DNA of 37,703 nucleotides from a virus. This document shows positions 5,855 to 14,178 of this stretch, piece by piece. Made by a program: the position numbers and the translations under genes. Below the pieces are notes generated by a model. The model saw only the letters and a program-made list of their open reading frames with translations, was not told the DNA's origin and ran no database searches. How positions within the stretch are numbered: the first letter of the stretch is position 1; each line of letters opens with the position of its first letter. The stretch lies in IMG/VR virus record IMGVR_UViG_3300032296_000770, positions 1 through 37,703 of that record; one strand, given 5' to 3'.

Positions 5855-8210
5855 AAGCCTAGCTAAGCAGTTAATCCTGCAGAACATGACGCCAGAGCAG
5901 CAGACTGCTGTTCTGGAGTCGGTTCGCGCAACGCTCCAAGAGGCCAGAGGCAACCAGAAACGACGGGTTAGTGAGAACGTCGGGGTGGTGGTCGATGCTT
6001 TGAAGAAGATTGAAGCCGACATTCGGGCGAAATACGACGACTTAGGTCAGAAAATCACCGATCGAGTGAACTCGATCCAAGACGGACGCGATGGCGTCAA
6101 TGGATCTGATGGTCGTGACGGTAAGGATGGCAAAGATGGCCGTCCAGGACGTGACGGCAAGGACGGTCGGGACGGGATGCAGGGTGCAGCAGGCGTGCCG
6201 GGCGAAGATGGGGTGTCGGTAACCGACGCTAAGATCGATTTCGACGGCTCGCTGGTTATAAGTCTGTCTAACGGGCGTGAAATCAACGTTGGTGAGGTCG
6301 TTGCACCCGACTTGGCCGAGCGGATCAAGGTCATCACTAACGGTGGTGGCACCTCGCAGGCGGTGTTGGATACTTTAGCGTCACTGCAGACGCAAATCAA
6401 CAACCTAATCCCCAGCCAGACAGGCAATGCGGGCAAGTTTCTGACCACCAATGGGTCGGTATTGTCGTGGGCTGATGTGGCAGGTGGCCTGGATTACCAA
6501 GGTACTTGGAACGCGGCGACTAATACACCCACTTTGGCCTCGGGTGTCGGCACCAACGGCTACTACTACGTGGTGTCGGTCGATGGTACGACCACGTTGG
6601 ATGGCATTAGTGACTGGAAAGCGGGCGATTGGCTGCTGTTTAACGGCACCGTTTGGCAAAAGATCGACCAGAGCTGGGCGATTGCAGGCGCGAACGACAA
6701 TATCACGTCGATGACGGGTATCACAGGCGGTATTTACTCACCTGACTTTATTCAGTTCGACACAGGTGCAAGCGTTACCAACGCAGCAGGCCGCCTGTAC
6801 TGGGACAGCACGCAGCAGACGCTAACTGTTGGTTTGAACGCCAATATTGCAGCGGATGTGGGTCAGACGCTCTATGCGTACGTGACTAACGACGAGTCGG
6901 TGACGATTACCAAGGGTCAGCCGGTTTATATGTACGCGGCAGCTGGGGATAGGGTGTCGGTCAAGCTTGCGTACAACACCAGCGACACGACATCGGGCAA
7001 AACTTTGGGTGTTTGCGCTGAAAATATCGCTGCGGGTCAGGCCGGCATGGTTTTGTGCCAAGGCGTGCAGGACGGTCTAGATCTGAGTGCTTACAGCCCA
7101 GGCGACACGCTCTATTTGGGCGCCACAGCAGGTACGTTGACGTCTACCAAGCCCTACGCACCCAACCATCTGGTCTATATCGGTGTGGTGGAGCGCGCCA
7201 ACATGGGTAATGGCCGTCTGTACGTGCGCGTGCAGAACGGATATGAGTTAGACGAGCTGCATAACGTCTCGGCTCAATCACCCAGCAACGGTCAGACGCT
7301 GATTTATAACGCAAGCACTAGCTTGTGGGAGAAGAACACCTTAACTGACGGCACCGGCATCAGTATCACTGAGGGTGCTGGTACGATTACGATTGCTAAC
7401 TCAGGTGTGCTGAGCGCCGTAGCGGGTACGGGCATCTCTGTGTCGGGCGCCACAGGCAATGTAACGATCACCAACAGCGCGCCAGACCAGACAGTGGCAT
7501 TAACAGGTGCTGGAACGACCAGCATCAGTGGTACGTACCCTAATTTCACCATCACGTCGAATGATCAGTACACGGGCACGGTAACCAGTGTAGGCGGCAC
7601 CGGTACGGTCAACGGAATTAGCCTTTCAGGCACGGTTACATCCAGCGGCAACCTGACATTGGGCGGCACGCTCTCCGGCGTTGATCTGACGACGCAAGTA
7701 ACAGGCACACTGCCGATCGCCAATGGCGGTACTGGCCAGACAAGCCAGACGGCAGCGTTTGACGCACTAGCACCGACTACAACCAAGGGTGACTTGATTG
7801 TCAATGATGGGTCTGACAATATCCGCTTAGCAGTTGGCACTAACAACTATGTTCTGACGGCTGATTCTACACAGGCTTCCGGTGTTAAGTGGGCAGCAGT
7901 CGCCGCAGGCACGACGGTGTCGGACGACACCACGACGAACGCAAGCTACTACCCGACGTTTGCAACGGCGACCAGCGGTACGTTCTCAACTGCTACGGTA
8001 TCCAGCACTAAGCTAACCTACAACCCGTCGCTGGGTGATTTGAGAGCGACACAATTAGCCGCTTCAAACGGCATTATGTTCACCAACCAAACGATCAACA
8101 CGTCGGTGACGTTCCCCACTGGGTACGACGGTATCAGCGGTAAGAACTCAACGATCGCCTCTGGCGTAACGGTGACGGTGCCAAGCGGCGCCACCTGGAC
8201 GATTGTGTAA
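5844..8210 (+). CDS. Collagen-like tail fibre protein, 788 aa
   Basis: The start is GTG 5844, served by AAGGAG inside the portal gene. Domains seen: a helical N-terminus (1-70), probably a trimerising attachment part; about 14 Gly-X-Y collagen triplets (81-123), mostly GRD/GKD; then long beta-rich fibre segments, including TLPIANGGTGQTSQTAAF and PTTTKGDLIVNDG motifs typical of phage fibres. The end is a repetitive Thr/Ser/Gly-rich region. It probably binds host receptors or the environment. A fibre directly after the portal and before the scaffold is unusual. No chaperone-type autoprotease was recognised. Confidence 0.85.
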   Translation: MDVESLAKQLILQNMTPEQQTAVLESVRATLQEARGNQKRRVSENVGVVVDALKKIEADIRAKYDDLGQKITDRVNSIQDGRDGVNGSDGRDGKDGKDGRPGRDGKDGRDGMQGAAGVPGEDGVSVTDAKIDFDGSLVISLSNGREINVGEVVAPDLAERIKVITNGGGTSQAVLDTLASLQTQINNLIPSQTGNAGKFLTTNGSVLSWADVAGGLDYQGTWNAATNTPTLASGVGTNGYYYVVSVDGTTTLDGISDWKAGDWLLFNGTVWQKIDQSWAIAGANDNITSMTGITGGIYSPDFIQFDTGASVTNAAGRLYWDSTQQTLTVGLNANIAADVGQTLYAYVTNDESVTITKGQPVYMYAAAGDRVSVKLAYNTSDTTSGKTLGVCAENIAAGQAGMVLCQGVQDGLDLSAYSPGDTLYLGATAGTLTSTKPYAPNHLVYIGVVERANMGNGRLYVRVQNGYELDELHNVSAQSPSNGQTLIYNASTSLWEKNTLTDGTGISITEGAGTITIANSGVLSAVAGTGISVSGATGNVTITNSAPDQTVALTGAGTTSISGTYPNFTITSNDQYTGTVTSVGGTGTVNGISLSGTVTSSGNLTLGGTLSGVDLTTQVTGTLPIANGGTGQTSQTAAFDALAPTTTKGDLIVNDGSDNIRLAVGTNNYVLTADSTQASGVKWAAVAAGTTVSDDTTTNASYYPTFATATSGTFSTATVSSTKLTYNPSLGDLRATQLAASNGIMFTNQTINTSVTFPTGYDGISGKNSTIASGVTVTVPSGATWTIV

Positions 8211-8219
8211 GGAACGATT

Positions 8220-8678
8220 ATGCCAATGACATTAAGCGGAGACGGGACGATTACAGGACTAGCGGCAGGTGGTTTGCCTGATAGCTCTATTGTTACTGCT
8301 GACATTTCTAATGCTTCGATAACTGCTGCAAAACTAGATGGCGCTCAAAATGGATCGGCTCCTATTTACGCAGCTAGGGCTTGGGTGAACTTTAATGGCA
8401 CTGGAACTGTTGCTATTACGGCAAGCGGTAACGTATCAAGCATCACTGATAATGCTGTAGGTGATTACACAGTTAATTTCACTACCGCAATGTCTGACGC
8501 AAACTATAGTTTCTTTGGAAATGGGTCTAATACAACTAATGCAAACATTTTGTGCGTTCCTTTGTTAAATTGGGATAATCCAACAAAGACCACAAGTGCA
8601 TTAAGACTCTATAACATTAAAACAACTAACGGTGCTGCAACAGATCAAAACACAATTTCAATCTCCGTTTTCCGATAA
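8220..8678 (+). CDS. Short tail fibre-type protein, 152 aa
   Basis: ATG 8220 follows AAGGA by six bases. The N-terminus (MPMTLSGDGTITGLAAGG) is the cap seen at the start of many phage fibre modules, followed by an ADISNASITAAKL ladder segment. The rest is a beta-rich tip with PIYAARAWVNFNGTG and GDYTVNFTTAMSDANYS, common in phage receptor-binding tips. It is AT-richer than the gene before it. It may be a separate fibre or a tip that assembles on the large collagen-like fibre. Confidence 0.8.
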   Translation: MPMTLSGDGTITGLAAGGLPDSSIVTADISNASITAAKLDGAQNGSAPIYAARAWVNFNGTGTVAITASGNVSSITDNAVGDYTVNFTTAMSDANYSFFGNGSNTTNANILCVPLLNWDNPTKTTSALRLYNIKTTNGAATDQNTISISVFR

Positions 8679-8686
8679 GGACAACC

Positions 8687-8875
8687 ATGAACTCACGCAT
8701 AATTTACCCAACAGATGACGGCGGTGTTGCTGTCATAGTTCCAGCCGCTGAGTGTGGATTAACCATTGAGGAAATCGCTGCTAAGGATGTACCGGCAGGT
8801 AAGCCTTACGAGATCGTAGACGTAGCGGATATTCCTTCAGATCGTACATTCCGTAACGCATGGGAAATGGCATGA
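8687..8875 (+). CDS. Small fibre-associated protein, 62 aa
   Basis: ATG 8687 follows AAGGA. The product (MNSRIIYPTDDGGVAVIVPA...) has a compact alpha/beta look, with a conserved-looking TIEEIAAKDVPAGKPYEIVD segment. I recall proteins of this type next to tail fibre genes in many phages, where they are taken for assembly factors; that function is inferred from context. It overlaps the next start by four bases if ATG 8872 is used. Confidence 0.75.
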   Translation: MNSRIIYPTDDGGVAVIVPAAECGLTIEEIAAKDVPAGKPYEIVDVADIPSDRTFRNAWEMA

Positions 8876-9099
8876 TTGTTGTAAACATTGATAAAGCTAA
8901 ACAGATAGCTCATGAAATGCGTCGTGATAAGAGAGCGCAGGAGTTTGCTCCACTTGATCTAAAGGCTACTATCCCGTCAGATGCTGTTGAAGCAGAATCA
9001 GCTAGACAAGCAATCCGTGAAAAGTACGCTGTTATTCAGCAGAATATTGATGCAGCAGAATCACCAGAACAGATTAAAGAGGCTCTAAATGCCGCTTAA
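8872..9099 (+). CDS. Small helical fibre-associated protein, 75 aa
   Basis: The frame opens at 8860, but ATG 8872 is preferred. It makes an ATGA overlap with the preceding stop, and the N-terminus MIVVNIDKAKQIAHEMRRDK is like that of similar phage proteins I remember. The product is highly charged and almost wholly helical (ESARQAIREKYAVIQQNIDA), so a coiled coil is likely. Together with the 62-residue protein it looks like a tail fibre assembly pair, an inference from position. Confidence 0.75.
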   Translation: MIVVNIDKAKQIAHEMRRDKRAQEFAPLDLKATIPSDAVEAESARQAIREKYAVIQQNIDAAESPEQIKEALNAA

Positions 9100-9685
9100 A
9101 CTAAACAGCTCAAGTGGTGGTAGCGTAACGCTTCAGGAGCCTACGACTGCTTCTAATAGAACTATTACATTCCCAGATGGTACTGGAACTGTAGCTGTTA
9201 ATGGTGTTAGTTCTAATATCGTAAGTGGTACTTCTCAAGCCTCCACTAGCGGAACGAACATTGATTTTACAAGCATCCCATCGTGGGCTAAACGAGTTAC
9301 TGTAATGTTTGATCAAGTGTCAACAAACGGCACTTCTAATATGCAAATTCAGCTTGGTACGTCTTCTGGTATACAAGCAACAAGTTATAACTGCGTTTGG
9401 TCTTATAACGGTCCCGGTAATTCAGGTGCAGCTATTACAACTGGATTTGGTATTTTTCATAATTCTGCTGGCGATAATAAAACAGGTTCAGTAAGTTTTG
9501 TTCTTTTTAACAATAATACTTGGGTTGGTTTTGGTGGATTTGCTAATCTTGGTGCGCAGCCGGGTTACACAATGTTTACTAGCGGGAGTAAATCTCTTGG
9601 TGCAACACTAGACCGAGTTCGCATTACAACAGTCAACGGCACCGACACCTTTGACGCTGGCACAATTAACATTCTTTACGAGTAA
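9089..9685 (+). CDS. Tail fibre-type protein, 198 aa
   Basis: The start overlaps the preceding gene by 11 bases, with AGAGG upstream. The N-terminal segment (GGSVTLQEPTTASNRTITFP) followed by DGTGTVAVNG is a common phage fibre repeat unit. The remainder is beta-rich, with many Ser, Thr, Asn and Gly (FTSIPSWAKRVTVMFDQVS), resembling virion surface tips of about 150 residues. Codon use is AT-richer than that of the head genes. Probably a second receptor-binding protein. Confidence 0.8.
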   Translation: MPLKLNSSSGGSVTLQEPTTASNRTITFPDGTGTVAVNGVSSNIVSGTSQASTSGTNIDFTSIPSWAKRVTVMFDQVSTNGTSNMQIQLGTSSGIQATSYNCVWSYNGPGNSGAAITTGFGIFHNSAGDNKTGSVSFVLFNNNTWVGFGGFANLGAQPGYTMFTSGSKSLGATLDRVRITTVNGTDTFDAGTINILYE

Positions 9686-9688
9686 ACT

Positions 9689-10768
9689 ATGTCAGTATCA
9701 ATTAACGGCACTAACGGATTGACGTTTAACGACGGTAGCGCACAGACTACTGCTGCTACTGGCTTTGGCTTCAAGAACCGGATTATTAACGGTGCTTTTG
9801 ATGTATGGCAGCGTGGCACCAGCTTTACTGGAAATTTTACAAGTCAGTACGGGGCAGATAGGTGGTCGCAGGGTCAATTTCAAACAGGCCCACAATCTCG
9901 TCAAAGTATATCTACCGCCGGTATTGGGTTTAATTACGCATGTCGCATCTCATCAAGCAGCGTTGCTTCCGTTTCAACAGGCTCGCGTATGGCTCTGGGG
10001 CAGATGGTAGAGTCTGTTAACTGCTACGATTTAAAAGGCACACAAGTAACATTGAGTTTTTGGGCCAGATTTTCCAACGCAACTTTTACAAGTAGTACCG
10101 CTACCCCATTTCAAAATTTTGGTGCAGTTATTTGGCAATACACCACTACTACCGACGCTAGTTTTGCTACTACTGCACCAAATATAGTTAATGTAACCTA
10201 CATCACTAATGGCTCTTTACCTACAACTTGGACTAAGTACACTTACACAATTACCACAAGCTCTTCACTAAACAATATAGCTGTCAGATTTAATTTTGAC
10301 GGACTTGGAAGCACAGCGGCTGACGATACGTTGTGGTATGAGATTGCAGGCGTACAACTCGAAAAAGGCAGCACAGCCACCAGCTTTGACTACAGGCCGT
10401 ATGGTACGGAGTTGGCGTTGTGTCAGCGGTATTATTACAGGCAAACAGGTCAAGCAGCAGGTGATTATTTTGTACCTAACGCATACGCAATTTCTACAAC
10501 ATTAGCGTTTGGCTATGTTGCTTTTCCTGTGCCAATGCGTACAAGACCAACTGCTTTAGAGCAATCTGGAACTGCTGCTGATTACAATGTAGTTCGTTGC
10601 GGATTAGGTACAAACGCTAACTGTAGTGCTGTTCCAACCTTTGGTGTTGCAAATCTTACAAATGCTCAAACAGTGTTTACTGTTGCATCTGGTCTTAGTA
10701 ATGGTGTTGCTGGATCTGTTCAAACAAACAACACAAGTGCATATCTTGGATGGAGTGCTGAACTATGA
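9689..10768 (+). CDS. Tail fibre protein with carbohydrate-binding-type domain, 359 aa
   Basis: It begins with the MSVSINGTNGLTFNDGSAQ fibre cap. It continues with FKNRIINGAFDVWQRGTSF, the hallmark opening of a jelly-roll, carbohydrate-binding-module-like domain in phage fibres, and this domain ends near AGVQLEKGSTATSFDYRPYG, also typical. A small C-terminal tip follows (residues 240-359). Likely a receptor-binding protein for surface glycans. The stop overlaps the next start by four bases (ATGA). Confidence 0.85.
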   Translation: MSVSINGTNGLTFNDGSAQTTAATGFGFKNRIINGAFDVWQRGTSFTGNFTSQYGADRWSQGQFQTGPQSRQSISTAGIGFNYACRISSSSVASVSTGSRMALGQMVESVNCYDLKGTQVTLSFWARFSNATFTSSTATPFQNFGAVIWQYTTTTDASFATTAPNIVNVTYITNGSLPTTWTKYTYTITTSSSLNNIAVRFNFDGLGSTAADDTLWYEIAGVQLEKGSTATSFDYRPYGTELALCQRYYYRQTGQAAGDYFVPNAYAISTTLAFGYVAFPVPMRTRPTALEQSGTAADYNVVRCGLGTNANCSAVPTFGVANLTNAQTVFTVASGLSNGVAGSVQTNNTSAYLGWSAEL

Positions 10769-10923
10769 TGTACAAAATGCTTCCATTGATTGAAGGACAG
10801 CAACAAATTTACGCTCGAATTGATGATGACGGTTTGTGCCGCTTAACTTGTGCGGCTGATTATCCAGAATTTAAAGCGTGGCTTGAAGAAGGCAACGTAC
10901 CGGAGCCAGCCGATGACGCCTGA
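10765..10923 (+). CDS. Small fibre-linked protein, 52 aa
   Basis: A gene below the usual size cut-off. ATG 10765 overlaps the stop of the 359-residue fibre gene (ATGA), and the frame ends at TGA 10921. The product starts MMYKMLPLIEGQQQIYARID and carries ADYPEFKAWLEEG, a motif I associate with short proteins after fibre genes. Ends overlap both neighbours. Function unknown; assembly factor is possible. Confidence 0.7.
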   Translation: MMYKMLPLIEGQQQIYARIDDDGLCRLTCAADYPEFKAWLEEGNVPEPADDA

Positions 10924-11152
10924 ACTGCAGCGCTACTACGAAGATCGGTTCGCCATGATGACCCACCAGGGCTGGCGCGATCTGCTGGAAGATATTGACT
11001 TAATGATAACGTCTTTGAACAATGTTGCTACAATCCAAGACGAAAAAGATTTACAATTTAAAAAGGGTGAGTTATCTATTTTAAATTGGCTGAAAACCTT
11101 GAAACAGGTCAGCGAAGAGGCATACGAGGCACTCAATGAGAAAGATATTTGA
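10913..11152 (+). CDS. Hypothetical helical protein, 79 aa
   Basis: ATG 10913 (MTPELQRYYEDRFAMMTHQG) with CGGAG eight bases upstream is chosen over the earlier in-frame start at 10850, which lies inside the preceding gene. The protein is mostly helical, with an acidic middle and a predicted coiled coil. It overlaps both neighbours. The GC-rich start and AT-rich end place it on the border of the fibre cassette. Role unknown; its place before the scaffold suggests a head-related protein. Confidence 0.7.
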   Translation: MTPELQRYYEDRFAMMTHQGWRDLLEDIDLMITSLNNVATIQDEKDLQFKKGELSILNWLKTLKQVSEEAYEALNEKDI

Positions 11153-11363
11153 ATTTCTCTGCGAAAGCGGAGAGCGCATCGAACGGTTTACCGAATATGA
11201 GGATAAGCTCGTTCGTTGCAATTGCGGCAAGACGGCCAGCCGCACCATATCTGCGCCGGCGTTTAAATTGGAAGGGTGGTCGGGAGCGTTTCCTACAGCT
11301 CACGCAAAGTTTGATAAAAGCCACCGAGACAAGCTAAAATCCGAGCAGAAGGCGAACAGATAA
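11136..11363 (+). CDS. FmdB-like zinc-ribbon protein, degenerate, 75 aa
   Basis: ATG 11136 overlaps the end of the preceding gene by 17 bases. The product resembles the small FmdB-type zinc ribbons seen in many phages (VRCNCGKTASRTISAPAFKL). The metal site looks incomplete: Cys9, then Cys28 and Cys30 in a C-x-C rather than paired C-x2-C knuckles. The C-terminus is strongly basic (SHRDKLKSEQKANR). Commonly found just before scaffold or coat genes; function unknown. Confidence 0.7.
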   Translation: MRKIFEFLCESGERIERFTEYEDKLVRCNCGKTASRTISAPAFKLEGWSGAFPTAHAKFDKSHRDKLKSEQKANR

Positions 11364-11427
11364 GCAGAAATGCCCTGTTCATGTTTAATCCTGAGAACCA
11401 AAAGATGGCAGGAAAAGGAACTTCGAC

Positions 11428-12186
11428 ATGTTGATTGACAAAGAACCAGAGATGCCTAGTGAGTTAGAGGCAGAGGAAGCAAAACTACCTGAGTACGCAG
11501 CGCCCGAAATCCCTGAACTACCTGACCGCTATCGCGGCAAGTCGATTGAGGATGTCGTCAAGATGCACCAAGAGGCCGAAAAGGTCATTGGTCGCCAGGC
11601 GCAGGAAGTCGGGGAAGTGCGAAAACTTGCCGATGAGCTGATTAAGCAGAATCTCTCGTCAAAATCTCAACCTGTTGAGCAGGTAGAGCCTGAAGTAGAC
11701 TTTTTTGATGACCCTAAAAAGGCGATTCAGAAGACCGTTGAGACACATCCTGATGTTGTCGCTGCCCGCCAGGCGGGTATCGAGTTCAAACGGATGCAAA
11801 CTCAGCAGCGTCTGGCGCAAGAGCACCCTGATTTCATGGAAATCGGGGCTGACAAGGACTTTGAGACATGGATTAAATCGTCTCAGGTACGACTCGAACT
11901 CTACGCCAGAGCCGATGCGCAGTTTGATTTCGATGCGGCCAATGAATTGCTAAGCACCTACAAGCAGTTGCGTGGCATTAAGCAAAAGCAGGTCGAGCAA
12001 TCCGGTAAGGAGGCTCGCCAGCAGTCGCTAAAAGCAGCGCAAGTGGATACAGGCGGCACCGGGGAGAGTTCGAAACGTGTCTACCGCAGAGCTGACCTTA
12101 TTCGGCTGAAAATGACCGATCCAGCTCGATATGACGCGCTGTCCGACGAAATTATGGCGGCGTATTCAGAGGGCCGGGTCAAATAA
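11428..12186 (+). CDS. Capsid scaffolding protein, 252 aa
   Basis: ATG 11428 follows AAGGAA by seven bases. The protein is acidic at the N-terminus, helical and rich in Glu, Gln, Lys and Ala (EEAKLPEYAAPEIPELPDRY; GKSIEDVVKMHQEAEKVIG). It ends in a basic helical region, the usual scaffold layout in which the C-terminus binds coat protein. It sits immediately before the major capsid gene. No protease active site was seen, so the scaffold is probably removed intact. The internal KQ-rich stretch near residues 185-205 may be a coiled coil. Confidence 0.85.
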   Translation: MLIDKEPEMPSELEAEEAKLPEYAAPEIPELPDRYRGKSIEDVVKMHQEAEKVIGRQAQEVGEVRKLADELIKQNLSSKSQPVEQVEPEVDFFDDPKKAIQKTVETHPDVVAARQAGIEFKRMQTQQRLAQEHPDFMEIGADKDFETWIKSSQVRLELYARADAQFDFDAANELLSTYKQLRGIKQKQVEQSGKEARQQSLKAAQVDTGGTGESSKRVYRRADLIRLKMTDPARYDALSDEIMAAYSEGRVK

Positions 12187-12213
12187 ATTTACTTTTGACT
12201 TTAGGAGTTAGAC

Positions 12214-13185
12214 ATGGCAACCGCATTTAGCCCATCAAACAGCGTAACGACAACGACAGCAGCAACGTTCATTCCAGAGATTTGGAGTGATGAAATTGTT
12301 GCGGCCTACAAAAAGAACCTGGTTCTGGCCAACATCGTTATGAAGATGAACTTCAAAGGCAAGAAAGGTGACACCGTTCACGTTCCTGCCCCAACCCGTG
12401 GTAGCGCCTCGGCCAAAGTGGCAACTAATGCCGTCACGCTGATCGCTGCAACTGAATCTGAAGTCCAGATTCTGATCAACAAGCACTACGAGTACAGCCG
12501 TCTGATCGAAGACATCGTCGAAGCCCAGGCGCTGAACTCACTGCGTCAGTTCTACACCAACGACGCCGGCTATGCGCTGGCTCGCCAAGTAGATACCGAT
12601 CTGGTGCAGCTCGGTCGTGCGTTCAACGGCGCAACCGTTGGCACCGACGACTACGCAACCAGCAACACCACAACCAAAGCCTACATCGGCTCGGACGGTA
12701 CAACTGCGTACAACAGCACCAGCTCTAACGCTGCTGCCCTGACTGACGCTGCAATCCGTCGCACCATCCAGCGTCTGGATGACAACGACACCCCGATGGA
12801 TGGCCGTTTCTTCATCATCCCACCATCAAGCCGTAACACCCTGATGGGTCTGGCTCGCTACACCGAACAGGCATTTGTCGGCGACGGCAATGCTATTCGT
12901 AACGGCGAAATCGGCAACCTGTACGGTATTCCTGTATTCGTGACTTCCAACGCTGATACTGGCGCTGGTAACACGGCTACTGACCGTATCTGCCTGATGG
13001 GTCACAAGGAGTCGATGGTGCTGGTTGAGCAGATGGGCGTTCGTTCGCAGACCCAGTACAAGCAGGAATACCTGGGCACGCTGTTCACCTCTGACATGCT
13101 CTATGGTGTCAAGGCAATGCGTACTGCGGCAACCGTCGGCGCTGCAACATCGTCCTCGGCCTTTGCACTGGCTGTTCCAGCCTAA
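12214..13185 (+). CDS. Major capsid protein, 323 aa
   Basis: ATG 12214 is preceded by TAGGAG six bases away, a strong site. The Ser/Thr-rich N-terminal arm leads into FIPEIWSDEIVAAYKKNLV, typical of HK97-fold phage coat proteins of this length. Later parts include DGRFFIIPPSSRNTLMG and GNLYGIPVFVTSN, also common in such coats. It follows the scaffold gene, and a strong terminator lies seven bases after the stop, which fits high expression. Codons are noticeably biased to C-ending forms, as expected for the most abundant protein. Confidence 0.95.
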   Translation: MATAFSPSNSVTTTTAATFIPEIWSDEIVAAYKKNLVLANIVMKMNFKGKKGDTVHVPAPTRGSASAKVATNAVTLIAATESEVQILINKHYEYSRLIEDIVEAQALNSLRQFYTNDAGYALARQVDTDLVQLGRAFNGATVGTDDYATSNTTTKAYIGSDGTTAYNSTSSNAAALTDAAIRRTIQRLDDNDTPMDGRFFIIPPSSRNTLMGLARYTEQAFVGDGNAIRNGEIGNLYGIPVFVTSNADTGAGNTATDRICLMGHKESMVLVEQMGVRSQTQYKQEYLGTLFTSDMLYGVKAMRTAATVGAATSSSAFALAVPA

Positions 13186-13192
13186 TTAAACT

Positions 13193-13216
13193 CCCCGGCT
13201 TCGGCCGGGGGTTTTT
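13193..13216 (+). terminator. Rho-independent terminator after the capsid gene
   Basis: CCCCGGC, a TTCG tetraloop and GCCGGGG form a perfect 7-bp stem, followed by G and five T. It lies directly after the major capsid stop. Partial read-through would set the ratio of coat to downstream proteins. Confidence 0.9.
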
Positions 13217-13236
13217 AACCTAATTAGGAGAACATC

Positions 13237-13563
13237 ATGGCAAATGCAACATCCGTCGTCGTCCGCGCTGGCAATGACCAGTTTCGCGGTCTTTACACTG
13301 ATACTTTTCTTGTACGCGCTTCACTTAACGCCGACAGCTTGTCTGACGGCGCAGGTGACACCGACACCGTAGCCGTCCCCGGCGTAGCTTTGGGCGATAT
13401 GGTGCTTAGCGCCTCTTTGGCAGTGGATGTAGCCGGTCTGATCGTGACCGCTTACGTCAGTGCTGCTAACGTGGTCAGTATCCGTTTCCAGAACGAAACC
13501 GGCGGCACCGTCGATCTGGCAGCAGCTACCCTGCGTCTCGTAATCGCACGTTCATTGGCGTAA
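13237..13563 (+). CDS. Putative head decoration-type protein, 108 aa
   Basis: AGGAG precedes ATG 13237. The product is beta-rich with many Val, Ala, Thr and Asp, no cysteines and no long helices (VAVPGVALGDMVLSASLAVD). It stands between two hairpins after the capsid gene, a common place for decoration or small head proteins. I do not recognise a named family; the decoration role is inferred from position and composition. Confidence 0.75.
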   Translation: MANATSVVVRAGNDQFRGLYTDTFLVRASLNADSLSDGAGDTDTVAVPGVALGDMVLSASLAVDVAGLIVTAYVSAANVVSIRFQNETGGTVDLAAATLRLVIARSLA

Positions 13564-13568
13564 AAGCC

Positions 13569-13589
13569 GGGGGCTTTGGCCCCCGTCTT
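13569..13589 (+). terminator. GC hairpin after the 108-residue gene
   Basis: GGGGGC-TTTG-GCCCCC is a perfect 6-bp stem followed by GTCTT. The U-tract is poor, so termination is probably partial or the hairpin protects the mRNA end. Confidence 0.55.
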
Positions 13590-13605
13590 GCCATCAGGAG
13601 GTTTC

Positions 13606-13809
13606 ATGGCAACTTTTAAGTGTCTATCCAGTGGCCATACGGTCACGTTTACTTTGCAACACGACATCGACAGCATGAAAGGCCATCAAGGCTATATCCG
13701 CGTCGATTTACCAGAGGATACGCACAGCGAAGAAGCTCATTTGGTAACCCTATCCCCGCCAGCAAAACGGCAGGGGCGGCCAAGGAAGATGGAAAATGTC
13801 GGAAATTGA
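13606..13809 (+). CDS. Hypothetical small protein with GRPRK tail, 67 aa
   Basis: ATG 13606 with AGGAGG five bases upstream is chosen over the longer frame from 13576, which starts inside the hairpin. The N-terminal part (MATFKCLSSGHTVTFTLQHD) looks like a short beta-hairpin domain. The C-terminus RQGRPRKMENV carries an AT-hook-like GRPRK. Small proteins of this type are often found near coat genes in related phages, as I recall. It overlaps the next gene by 14 bases. Confidence 0.7.
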   Translation: MATFKCLSSGHTVTFTLQHDIDSMKGHQGYIRVDLPEDTHSEEAHLVTLSPPAKRQGRPRKMENVGN

Positions 13810-14002
13810 TCCAAGAGAATTCGGCAAACTAGAGGCGCAAGTAGAACTCATGCAGTCAGAGATCCATGCGCTGCGCAATGACGTCAAGCAGTTGCTGGAA
13901 ATGGCTAACAAGTCCAAAGGTGGATTTTGGATGGGTATGACGATCGCGTCTGCTTTGGGCGGCATACTGACTTTTGTTGCAGATAGACTGTTTTTCAAAT
14001 AA
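13796..14002 (+). CDS. Coiled-coil plus membrane helix protein, 68 aa
   Basis: Residues 1-42 form a charged coiled coil (GKLEAQVELMQSEIHALRND). Residues 45-64 form one membrane helix (GMTIASALGGILTFVADRLF), and the end is LFFK. This layout is seen in small phage membrane proteins sometimes called holin-like. Here it stands among head genes, far from the lysis cassette, so that role is uncertain. It overlaps the preceding gene by 14 bases. Confidence 0.7.
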   Translation: MSEIDPREFGKLEAQVELMQSEIHALRNDVKQLLEMANKSKGGFWMGMTIASALGGILTFVADRLFFK

Positions 14003-14013
14003 GGGGTGACATC

Positions 14014-14178
14014 ATGCCAATGGTTGACGGAAAGAAGTACCCATACACGAAAAAAGGCAAGCAGGAAGCTGCTTCGGCCAAGATCAGCAAACTGCGCAAA
14101 GAGGGCTACCCGCAGAAACAGGCCGTAGCCATCGGGCTTAGCATGGCCGGCATGGCCAAGAAAAAGGCCAAGAAATGA
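14014..14178 (+). CDS. Lys-rich small protein, DUF6496-like, 54 aa
   Basis: ATG 14014 follows AAGGGG. The product starts MPMVDGKKYPYTKKGKQEAA and is about a quarter Lys. The VDGKKYPYT opening is typical of small basic phage proteins of the DUF6496 type. It ends with MAKKKAKK, and its stop overlaps the next ATG (ATGA). Strong positive charge suggests binding of DNA inside the head or of the portal; no function is established. Confidence 0.7.
   Translation: MPMVDGKKYPYTKKGKQEAASAKISKLRKEGYPQKQAVAIGLSMAGMAKKKAKK

Noticed and set aside
6047-6200. CRISPR-like or tandem repeat array in the Gly-Arg-Asp coding stretch
   Set aside because: The short repeats follow codon triplets of a collagen-like protein and have no spacer pattern.
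8220-10923. Diversity-generating retroelement acting on the fibre genes
   Set aside because: No reverse transcriptase gene and no template/variable repeat pair was seen.
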